From Corylus avellana (lineage: Eukaryota > Streptophyta > Magnoliopsida > Fagales > Betulaceae): 64,000 bases of DNA. Both the position numbers and the translations under genes were made by a program. This document shows, one piece after another, positions 11,697 through 21,187 of this stretch. The notes beneath the pieces were generated by a model. The model was not told the origin of the DNA, made no database searches, and saw nothing but the letters and a program-made list of their open reading frames with translations. Within the stretch, counting starts at the first letter, position 1. Each line of letters opens with the position of its first letter. The DNA lies in contig NC_081547.1 of the NCBI RefSeq assembly GCF_901000735.1, forward strand, positions 14,650,397 to 14,714,396. Direction: 5' to 3'.

Positions 11697-12493
11697 GTGT
11701 CTTAAGTGCCAAAATATTCATATTTTCGCCGTTAACTTACATTTGTTAATTCCTTAATTTTGATCAATTTATGTCATTTTAGTTCTTTTATATGTTTTCT
11801 TTGATTTTGTAGGCCCTTGGAAGAAACAGAAGGAATCTCAGAAGTTTCGAGCTTAAAAGGTCATTTTAAGAAAAAATGAAGGCTCTGGTAGTGCGATCGA
11901 TCGCAGTGGAGCTGCGATCGAGCGCACCACAAGCGAAGACCACGAGCACAAGGCATGCGCTCGTGCACACCAGCAGAAGCCTCAATCGCACCTGCGATTG
12001 AGCACCAGCATGAAGGATCGATCTCAGACTTGCAATCGGTCTCACACGGGCTGCGATCGAGCGCAAACGTGCGTGAGGAGCAAGCTAGCCACCAACCTTG
12101 ATATGGAAAGTGTGATTTTTAGGGTTTTGTAGCTTTATACAAACTAGGGCTCAAACCCACTGATTTTTAGGGTTTCTAGTGTATTCCTAAGGCTTAAAAA
12201 TAGACCCTTAAACCTCTAGAATAGACACATAATTTTCAAGGAGAAAAATTGGAGCTCTTCAAGTTCAAGTTTCAGGTTTATTCTTTTCCTTTCTATTTTT
12301 ATTTTATGAAGATTTTTAACATCAAACTTATGTGTAACTAATTTACTTAGTAGGGCTAGATTGATGCTCTAATTATGTTTATTTAATATTCCATATTGGC
12401 GCCTTTTTGATGATCATGTTGTGATATTTAACTTGATTAATTCCTGCTTTCATGAATTCCTCATATGTGTTTGCCTGATCAACATATGCATGT
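11697..12493 (+). mobile_element. 3' LTR of element C, truncated
   Basis: It starts TGTCTTAAGTGCCAAAATAT immediately after the purine-rich tract. It carries the GCGATCGAGCGCA-rich core (11890-12065) and CTAAGGCTTAAAAATAGACCC near the expected core promoter. It is cut by a different LTR-like sequence near 12494, upstream of where the four-copy motif would occur. Confidence 0.75.
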
Positions 12494-12773
12494 TGATAAG
12501 CGTCGAATGTTGCACATTCAAGCCCTTTAATTTGCATATATTAATTCCTTAGCGTTGTTATTTATTTGATTTTGTTTTGTTTTTATTGTTTTCAGGTTAT
12601 GAATAAAGATGCAATTAATTCCATTGATTCTAGGCTTAAAAGCACACTTTGAGAAGACCTAGAAGATATGACTAAGCTTAGCCAATCATGGTTAAGTTTA
12701 ATCAAATAAAGGAAGGGATTAATTCGAAATTTCTCAAATTGGAGTCAAAATCGGATTGAATTCAAATTTGGAT
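12494..12773 (+). mobile_element. Fragment of a second LTR type, cut by the gap
   Basis: It starts TGATAAGCGTCGAATGTTGC, a different LTR beginning from its neighbours. The last ~170 bp before the gap (AGCTTAGCCAATCATGGTTA and following) resembles, in reverse complement, the 3' portion of the LTR at 62545-64000. Confidence 0.5.
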
Positions 12774-12873
12774 NNNNNNNNNNNNNNNNNNNNNNNNNNN
12801 NNNNNNNNNNNNNNNNNNNNNNNNNNNNNNNNNNNNNNNNNNNNNNNNNNNNNNNNNNNNNNNNNNNNNNNNN
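12774..12873. other. Assembly gap (100 N)
   Basis: Exactly 100 unknown bases, probably a placeholder of unknown true length. Sequence to its right repeats 8729 onward. Confidence 0.99.
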
Positions 12874-14807
12874 TGCGATCAAGCACCCAACCTTGCGATC
12901 GTGCGCACTCGTGCACTGGAGAAAAAAAAGACATGCGGCTGGACTCCTTTTCCACATCAAACTAGGTTTTCCAAGTCCTAGTTGGACTAGGACTTAAACC
13001 TACAAGTTTAAAAGGGTTTCTATGACCTATAGGGTTTTTCTAAACCTATAAATAGACCTCTAAGCCTCTAGGAAAGACAAACAATTCCAGACTTGCTTTG
13101 CGAGAAGAACTAACGGCTCTTGAAGGAAGCATTTTTTGAGTTTATTCTTTTCGTTTTTATTTTACTATGAAGATGATTAGCTGTTGTGCCAAATACTACC
13201 TAAATTAATAGATAATAATTTGTATGTTTTAACTCGCAAGTGCACAAGACCAAAACAGTAGTATAGTGCAACAAATACGAGATCGTTCACACAGAGATTG
13301 TTGATTTTGCTTAGAATTTATTAAAATATCAACTTTGTCACTAAATTGATACTATGAAAAAGAAATAAAGGTAAAGATAAAGATAAAGGTAGGGCTTTGA
13401 TATCCACCACTAATCATGCTCAAATAATATAATAATATGCCAATGCTTTAATCATTTTATGAATACCTAATATTCGCCAACCAAAAGGTATAAGTGTCTA
13501 CTCCTTAAACTATTGATCTCCCTAAGCAATGAATTAGGCATGGGTGTCTACTCTAATTCTTTTCTTTCTTAAAGGATTTAGCATGTGTGTCTACTAAGTT
13601 GTCCTTTAAGAAAGCATAAATCTATGGAAATCGACAAACACATGAGGCCTATGGCATGGGGTCTACTCCCGGTTCCCCAAGTTGATTAACCCAAGAACTC
13701 GAGGTGAGATTCTTTTGTTACTCTATTAAACCCAGGACTCGATCATCCAAATTGATTTAATTAACTAGTCCATACCACATGCATATAATGGCCAATTACA
13801 CACATATGAGGAATTCAATAAAACAAGAATTAATCAAGTTAAGCATCACAATATGATTATCACAAAGGCGCCAATATTGAAGTATAAAATAAACATAATT
13901 AGGGCTTCAATCTAGCCCTACTAAAGAGTTATTTACACATAGTTAAAATAAAACTTAAAAGAAAAGGGAAAGAAAGAACCAAAAATGACTCCTTGAAGTA
14001 GCCTCCAATTTCTCTCCCCAAAGTTGTGTCTCAAGATTGTGTATTGAATTGTGAGGCTTAGAGGTCTGTTTATAGGGCTTAGGAGAGTTCTAGAAAACCT
14101 AGAAACCCTAGTAAAATCGTAGGGTTTAGTCCTAGTTGCACTAGGACTAGAAAAACCCTAATATGGAAAGCAATATAAGTCTGGCCGCAACTTTTGGAAT
14201 TCTCCAGTACACAGGTGCGCTCGATCGCAACCCTTTGCGCTCCATTGCACGGCTGCAATCGATCATGTATCTTCTGCACTCAATCATAGATGCGATCAAG
14301 TCTTCTCTTGTGCGCACGGGCGCACGCCTAGCTCTTCACGGTTGGACCTCTCTTGAAATGCGCTCGATCGCACTACCAAAATGCTTTTTCTTGCTTCAAA
14401 TATTATAACTTTTTTCCAATTTTGTCCTTTATGCTCGATACGTCCAGGAATGCTTATTTTCTTCCAAAAACCTATAAAACAAAGAAAATACAAAAAGGAA
14501 ATAAAATAGCATAAACTAACAAAACTAAGAAATTAACAGATATAAGTTATAGGCTAAATTATGAATATTTTGGCACTTATCATTAGCATCAAACTTATGT
14601 ATGACTAAATACTTTAATAGGGCTAGATTGAAGCCCTAATCATGTCTCTTTAATATTTCAATATTGGCGTCTTTGTGAAAATCATATTGTGGTGCTTAAC
14701 TTAATTATTTCCTGCTTTATTGAATTCCTAATATGAATGTGCTTGGCCAACATATGCATGTGGTTTGGATTAGTTATTTAGGTCAATTTGGGTGATCGAG
14801 TCCTAGG
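12874..14807. repeat. Second copy of 8729-10641 (segmental or false duplication)
   Basis: Sequence is almost identical to 8729-10641, including part of LTR A, the nested LTR B copy and its TTAGC duplication. Differences are scattered single bases plus 21 bp near 14745 (CTTGGCCAACATATGCATGT) that are absent from the first copy. Similarity stops at 10641 / 14807. Confidence 0.93.
13182..14582 (-). mobile_element. Duplicate of LTR B, TSD TTAGC
   Basis: 1401 bp, the same length as 9037-10437, flanked by TTAGC at 13177-13181 and 14583-14587. Identical nesting shows it was copied together with its host LTR and was not inserted a second time. Confidence 0.92.
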
Positions 14808-15045
14808 ATAATTTCACATGATTTATTGCTTGGTTTTATATGCCTGAAAATTGGATATCCCATGTGATTTGTTCTTCGGATACATCGGGTATTTCAATTT
14901 AGCCTCTTGCTTGCACGGTTAACCATTGATTTTGGAGTTTAGACAATTGTAAGGCAATTGTATGACCTTGGTCCTCTAATGGTCCGTAAGACTTTCACCG
15001 AGCAACCTATATCTCATAAATAATATAAGTAAAGTGTAAAATGAA
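14808..15045. repeat. Diverged repeat block, left part
   Basis: It contains a unit of the type GGTCCGTAAGACTTTCACCG followed by CTCATAAATAATATAAGTAA. Diverged copies of the unit continue at about 15458 and 15540 on the far side of a MITE. It is probably non-coding retrotransposon sequence; no gene was seen. Confidence 0.5.
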
Positions 15046-15054
15046 TTGTATTTA

Positions 15055-15440
15055 GGGGTAATTATCTTTTCCTCCCATCAACTACAATGCCTTGGCACTT
15101 TTCTCCCATGAACTACCAACTGTGACACCAAACCCTCATGAACTACCATTTTGTGCTCAAAACCCCCCTTCCGTTAGTCAAAGGTGTTAACTTAGACGGT
15201 CTACCTGTCACTTTGCCCCCATGAACTACAATTCACTGTCACTTTGCCCCTACTAACTACAACGCATTGTTACTTTAACCATCTGAGTTCGCCTTTGACT
15301 GACGGAAGGGGCCTTTGACTGATGGAATGGGGGTTTGGGGCACAAAATGGTAGTTCATGGGGTCGGGGGTCAGAGTTGGTAGTTTATGGGAGAAAAGTGA
15401 AAATGCGTTGTAGCTCATAGGAGGAAAAGGTAATTACCCC
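15055..15440. mobile_element. MULE-type MITE with perfect 9-bp TSD
   Basis: A 386-bp inverted-repeat element. The left end is GGGGTAATTATCTTTTCCTC and the right end is GAGGAAAAGGTAATTACCCC. The arms pair over most of the length (ACTACCATTTTGTGC against GCACAAAATGGTAGT). It is flanked by TTGTATTTA at 15046-15054 and 15441-15449. The 9-bp duplication and long inverted arms fit non-autonomous Mutator-like elements. It has no coding capacity. Confidence 0.93.
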
Positions 15441-15449
15441 TTGTATTTA

Positions 15450-15780
15450 CTTTTGTCCTTTGATTGTCTGTAAGACTTTCACTAAGTGACGTGACCTCAT
15501 GAATAGCATGAGTACGCGTAAATAAACTGTATTATCCTCTTATTGTCCATAAGACTTTTAGTGAGCAACTGTTCCTTATCGAATAACATGAGTTGATTAT
15601 CCTCACTTAATTTATTGTCCTTATGGTATATCTTAATCCTCAAGATTCATATTTGGTGGTATTGGTTTTAGCCTCGATACTAAATTATGAATCTAGATTT
15701 TAAAATTATTATAAATAATCGTTTTAGATAAAATAAATGGAATAAATAATAAATAGTGATTATAAAGAGATGAGGGTCTA
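15450..15780. repeat. Diverged repeat block, right part
   Basis: Two more degenerate copies of the GTAAGACTTTCAC unit (about 15465 and 15550), interrupted upstream by the MITE. They are followed by AT-rich sequence with no recognised gene. Confidence 0.45.
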
Positions 15781-15799
15781 CAAGCAACCCCTTTCCTTT

Positions 15800-16328
15800 T
15801 TTCTTTTTTGGAAAAAATATAAAAAAAGCCCCATAAACTAACAGTCGTTTGCGATAGAACTTCATAATGTTTAAAATGTACTAAAGTAGCCCATTAAACT
15901 ACCAAAGTGTGTCAAAAAGGGCACATCTTTTTAATATTCCTATAATACCCCTATTCTTTTAAAAATTAATAAAATAAAAAATAAACTTAACTGTTTTTCT
16001 TTTTTTTAAAAAAAAAACCATTGGACGAATAAATACAAAATATTTTTTTTGGAATGAATAAAAAAATTAGTCACTTAAATTACAAATCGCTTGTACGGTA
16101 TAAAAAATATGGATAAATGCAAAATCAAACCCACTGATTGGCTCAACTGGCAGCCACCACTTTTCTTTTTTCTTTTTTTTTTTAAAAAAAAAATTGAAAA
16201 TTTAAATTTTTTTAGTTTTATACTGCACGAGCAATTGGTAATTTAAGCCAACTGTAGTCACTAATTTTTTATTCATTCCAAAAAAAAATATTTTGACATA
16301 GTTTGGTAATTTGATGTACCACTGTAGT
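15800..16328. mobile_element. Foldback element, left portion (outermost host)
   Basis: It contains the arm AGCCCCATAAACTAACAGTC, then TAAACTACCAAAGTGTGTCA, and an internal inverted repeat (TTTTTGGAATGAATAAAAAA at about 16050 against TTCATTCCAAAAAAAAATAT at about 16272). The matching opposite arm lies at about 48647-48945 after nested insertions. Element type is uncertain; it could be a long-arm MULE or foldback MITE. Confidence 0.6.
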
Positions 16329-16373
16329 CAGGGGTGGGCAAAACCCGCCCAAACCTGCTCAACATGACCCACC

Positions 16374-16393
16374 NNNNNNNNNNNNNNNNNNNN
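16374..16393. other. Assembly gap (20 N)
   Basis: A run of 20 unknown bases within the hAT-like element. Confidence 0.99.
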
Positions 16394-16564
16394 TTTTAGT
16401 GTAAAATTTGCAAATCTGGGTTAGATTTTTAACTACCCGTGTGGGTTGCGGTAAGAGGTTTTAAAATCATTGGGTACTCGCCCCGCCATGCCCCCACAAA
16501 CCCAAATTAAAAAAAAAAAAAAAACCTTGAACCTTGTATATACTCTTTCTTTCCTCACTCACGT

Positions 16565-16835
16565 CGTCACAAACTGGATTTGAGAAACAAAGGGAAGAAG
16601 AGAAGAGAGGGGGAGAGATGCAAGGAGAAAGAAGAAAAAGAAGAAGAAAAGGGAGAGAAGAGATGCGTGCTGGAGAGACGCATGGAGAAAGAAGAAGAAG
16701 AAGAAGAAGAAAAAAAAAAAAAAACCTAGAAGAGAAAGAAAAAGAAAGAAGAAAGAGAACAAAATGGAGAGAAGAGAGGGGGAGCGAGAGGAAGAGAGAG
16801 AGACACAGGAGAGAAGAAGAAGAAGAAGAAGACCC
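16565..16835 (+). repeat. Purine-rich (GAA/GAGA) low-complexity tract
   Basis: About 270 bp composed almost only of A and G on the plus strand. Long reading frames on both strands here are products of the simple composition and are not taken as genes. Confidence 0.9.
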
Positions 16836-16856
16836 ACCCCAACCAATACAACCCGC

Positions 16857-18880
16857 ACTGTAGTAACCCAAAATAACTAACTAGGCTTGAGATAGCTTGG
16901 TTAAGGGGTTAATTGGACTTTGGGCCACTAGGGATAGCTGGAGCGGCATTTTTAGAATTTTGGACTTTCTGAGCTATAGTACACGAACGCTCTCGTGGGG
17001 GAATAGGTCAAGCGCTCATTGACTTTTTGTTGACTGATGGTTTTTACCCAATCGTACACCTAAAAAGCATTGTTGACCTTTTGTGAATAGTACATGAGCG
17101 CTCATTGCTACAGTACACGAGCACTTGCACCTTTTTAGAATCGCACATCTAAGCATTTTTAACCTATAGTAAACAGTACACGAGTGCTCGCTACTATAGT
17201 ACGCGAGCACTCACACCTCTTCAGAACTTCTCCTGCAACACCCTCAGCTTTTTCCCCATATAAACCCACCCCCTATACGACCCTTAATCCTCATTTTAAC
17301 CTTTGTTGCCCTAGAAAAACCTTGCTTGGTTCATTTTTGAGAGTTTGTGAGGTTTGTGAGTGTTCTTGGAGAATGAGGAGATTTGGAGCTCTATCTATGT
17401 TCTAAGGTGACTTCTTAATCTTTCTTTCATGCTTTTCTAATTGTTGTTACTAATCTCTTAATGTTACAAGCTTTAAAGATGCCATGACAAGTTCTTGTGC
17501 CCATTTTCTTGTAAAACCAAGAGCAATTTCGAAGGTTTCCAACCCACCCTTGTTCTCTTTAAAAATTGCATGATAATATGTTTTGCACTTGGATGTGCCA
17601 TTTTCTTAACAAAACCATGAAATGTTTTCAAAAGGCTTTTAAACACCTCTTTGATTCTTTGTGTTGTGTTTTCTTGTGGTATGTGTGTTTATTTTGAGCC
17701 TAGGAATGAATTACCAACCCATAGCCTTAGATAGAAACCTAGACGCATTTTGAGGGATCTTTCTCCCTGGCAAACGCTTGCCCTAGGGAGCGAGCGCTCA
17801 CCTAGAGAGCAAACCACCTGTCCCCTTAACCCCAATAATGTGGTACAGGGTTTTAGCAGCCCTTTTCATTAGATGAAACCTCGTAGAGTTCTCTAGTACT
17901 ACTTATGATGATGAGTCATGTTTCATTATAGCAGGGATTCATGATATTGCAGGACTCGAGCGAGCGTACAAGGTAAGTAAACACTTACGAGCATTTTTCT
18001 TAGAAACATTGGATATGTTAGCTGACTGACCACGCGTATGATATGAGCATGTCTACTTTTTGTAATAACATGGTAATTGCTTTAATAAGTAGTTGATAAG
18101 ATGCATCGTATGAGTACACTGGTACGTGCGGAATAATGGCCATGGGCTTACAATATAGACTTGATTCTATGGTCAAATGTGAGTGTGTTATACAGGCTTT
18201 GGATCCAATGGTTGTTTCATGACCGGCACAGCCATTCCCTAATGGTTGGTCACTACATGACGTACATCATTAGTAGCATGGGCCACCCGAGTTCGGACTC
18301 GGTCGAGCTGTTAGTGATGGATGGTAGCGTACAATGGTCGGAGCACTGGTATTGTATTACAGGTCCCTTGAGATAGCGCCAATCCTACTGAGAATGTGTA
18401 ATATCTCGGGTAGACCATATATGATAGTTATGACCTATAAAGCATTAGTTTTCTGCATTAAAATACTTAGGTGATTGCTGCCGGAAGTATATCACTCTTT
18501 ATCAAACCAAACGATATTTTCAAGGTGTATTAACAGAAACAGCACCTCTTTTCAATGTTTATGAAGATTGCACGTTTATTTCTACTTAATAATAATGAGC
18601 TCATATTATACCCAATTGTGAGGTTTACTTACTAAGTCGTTAAACTTACGCGATTATTACTTTTTTACGGAGCTTGTTCTTAGAACCTAAGAGTAGTATG
18701 GTTGCCACTACAGACTTTGCTTTAAGATCGTCATGTTGTTATCATGTTTCCCTTATATTATTGTTAGTTACTCAATGTCTTTAAATTGAGGATTATATTT
18801 GCACCTATAATGATTTATAGATTTTTCTGATTTATTTCACCTTCTTATGCATTAACTCTAATAATGTTTGGAGGGGCGAT
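16857..18880 (+). mobile_element. Probable solo LTR of a gypsy element
   Basis: It begins TGTAGTAACCCAAAATAACT. It holds repeated words of the type AGTACACGAGCGCTC (17090-17215) and a conserved-looking core (GGCACAGCCATTCCC, GGGCCACCCGAGTTCGGACT at about 18225-18300) such as gypsy LTRs carry. No coding region or flanking duplication was found and the right end is approximate. It could instead be internal sequence of the hAT-like element. Confidence 0.45.
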
Positions 18881-19227
18881 TCCCTATTTAGCTACCAATT
18901 GGTTAAATTGGGGTAATTGCCAATAACCCTACTAGGCTGGCCAATGTCAATTTTGGGGGCATTAATTACCCGGTTGGTACTGCCCAATGAAGCCAGGTCT
19001 CAAGTACCAATTTTAATACCCATGGGATGTGGGACGGGTACGAAAAATGCCCAAAAATCGACCCGGCCTGATCCATGCCCACACCTAACTATAGCACACT
19101 TTAAACTTCATAGGTAGGGGTGTCAACCCGATCCCGGATACCGGGCTACCCGATTATTAAATTTAGAAAACCCGAACTGGTAACTGGCTACCGGTTACCT
19201 GGTTATTGGTTGGTACCCGGTTATCTC

Positions 19228-21171
19228 TGTAGAGCCCCAGAATTTTCAAAGCTATTTAAATAGATTATTTCGATAATGATGTTATTTTAATATCCATTGT
19301 AGCCAAGGATTTTAATTATTGGGAAATTTATGGTGTTACAGAGAGTGGTAGTTAAAGAATGGTAATTGGTGAAATAATAGGATAGTAAATGGTAGGAAGA
19401 ATTGTATGGATAGGTAGAATAGTAAAGGAAGAATAGTCAATGGTAGGTAAAGAGGGTAGAATTATGAATAAGAAGGTAGAATAGTCAATGGTAGGTATAA
19501 GGAGGGTAGAATTTTGAATAAGAAGGTAGAATAGTCAATGGTAGGTATAAGGAGGGTAGAATTTTAAATAAGAATGTAGAATAGTCAATTGTAGGTATAC
19601 TAAGTGGGTAGGTGGAATAGTAAAATGAGGGTATAATTGTAAATTAAAGGTAGAATAGTATTTGATTTTCTCCTATAAATAGAGCTCTTCTCCTTCACAA
19701 TTTCACTACTCCTATCCCATCTCTTGCACATATTCTTCCTTCTTCCGCTTTTTACTTGGTCTTTCTTCTTTCTAAGAGTGCTTACTCAGAACAGAGAGAG
19801 AAAGGGCGAGACAAATCGCTACAAGAAAGAAAGAACACAAGAGCTAGCGAACTTTAGAAATTAGTTTCAAAAGATATACTAGTGGTGTTAGTCAGATTGG
19901 AGCAATTAGATTCCTTCAGACCACTTTTAACTTCAGTCTAGAGGTAAGTAAATTCACTACCCCTTCTAAAATTACTTCATGTCATGCTATTTATTCATTC
20001 TTTAGGAAATTGTAAATGATTATTTTATTTACGTATTATGAAGTTATGTTGCATGCATGAAGGATTTCTAAAAGAATTATCTAGAAAGTTTCTATTTATT
20101 TAAACGCTTTCTAAGTACAACAAGTTTATATTTGAAAAGGTTTCCATTTTGAGAAAAGAAAGTTGAGAAATGATGATGATTATAAGAAAGAAAAAAGATG
20201 ATAAACCCTCCTACATGTTGCCCTAAGATGCATCAAAAGAAGTACAAAGAAAAGTACAAGAGATGAGATAAATGTTTATGAAATGAGGGCACATGTATGG
20301 AGGAGAGTATTTTTGGCCCCAAGATAAGTAAGAATGAGAAGAGTTCGGTACCGATACTCGGATGGAGGCGAAACCACTGAAGGAGGCTATGCCAGAAGGT
20401 GGTATTCCATCAACAGACCGTTGAGTGCACCAAGAAAATAGTTAATTGACGGTCGGGTATGGCTGAGGCCACAGTTCAGTGCCATGGTCACAAGGACCCG
20501 CAACCCTCGTACACAGGGGTAATAGTGTACATGGGCCCTAATATGAGAAAATGATGATATGATTTCAAAAATTATATACTGTGATGATTTACAATGATGA
20601 TTTACAACAATGATTTATAACGATGATATACTATGATGATTTACAATGATGATTTATAATAATGCATTATGATGATGATTTATGACGATGATTTATTACT
20701 AGATGTAATAGTATGTCTATGATACCAGAAATGCAACCGTACATACGTGTATTATTATGGCTGAATGTATATTTATTTGTGAAAACGATTTTCAAAACTG
20801 AGAACAAGGAGTAAAACTATTTATGGTTGTGGATTTTACTTACTGGGCCCCTTTTGGGCTCATTCAGTTTTATTTCTTGTTTTTAGGTAGAAAGGATGTT
20901 GGAATAGGAGGCCGGAATGGGGGCAGGAATAATTATTAATTTTCAAAGTCTTTTCATATAAGTTATTGTAATAATATGATATTCCATAACTAAAGTTTAA
21001 TGTTTCCTAATTTCGCTTGTAATAAAATCTCTTGAAGAATGTTTTATACATTTATCGTATCATTTAAAATCAAGTATTCTGATAGACCTCATAGATCTTT
21101 GCAAAAAAAAAAATTTTGTTGTAAAAGAAGAAAAGTGGCAAACTCAGTCTTAACGGGCTGGGGATGTTACA
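19228..21171 (+). mobile_element. LTR1 of non-autonomous chromovirus-like element, TSD ATCTC
   Basis: 1944 bp, TGTAGAGCCCCAG to GGGGATGTTACA. The 5-bp flank ATCTC at 19223-19227 is repeated after LTR3 at 47949-47953. It contains a minisatellite (about 19430-19600), a core-promoter TATA box CTATAAATAG at 19673-19682, a conserved block (GGTACCGATACTCGGATGGA at about 20347) and a GATGATTTA microsatellite (about 20575-20700). LTR ends and the adjacent primer site resemble Tekay/Del chromoviruses (inference). Confidence 0.9.
19673..19682 (+). promoter_or_regulatory. TATA box of LTR1
   Basis: CTATAAATAG in the U3/R region; the identical sequence occurs at 40584-40593 (LTR2) and 46442-46451 (LTR3). 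Transcription would be expected to start about 30 bp downstream. Confidence 0.7.
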
Positions 21172-21175
21172 ATTT

Positions 21176-21187
21176 TGGTATCAGAGC
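21176..21187 (+). other. Primer-binding site after LTR1
   Basis: TGGTATCAGAGC, initiator Met-tRNA type, four bases after the LTR end. The same arrangement follows LTR2 at 42046-42057. Confidence 0.92.

Larger units (their letters stand above)
16329..19087. mobile_element. hAT-like element containing a gap and an LTR-like block
   Basis: Ends CAGGGGTGGGCA and TGCCCACACCTA are imperfect inverted repeats of the plant hAT-MITE type. The flanks ACTGTAGT (16321-16328) and ACTATAGC (19088-19095) look like a decayed 8-bp duplication. Removing the element makes the outer host sequence continuous with its relatives near 48741 and 48850. The interior holds a 20-N gap, a purine-rich tract and a probable solo LTR. 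Confidence 0.6.

Noticed and set aside
12734..12965. Frames spanning the N gap on both strands
   Set aside because: Created by reading through unknown bases; no real continuity.
8398..14582. Terminal inverted repeat DNA transposon
   Set aside because: Ends TG/CA, 5-bp TSDs, internal primer/polypurine context at 11690 and similarity to LTR layout identify LTRs instead.
16467..16871. Long overlapping frames on both strands (up to 134 codons)
   Set aside because: They lie in a GA-rich simple-sequence tract and encode Ser/Leu/Phe or Arg/Glu/Lys runs; no protein family features.
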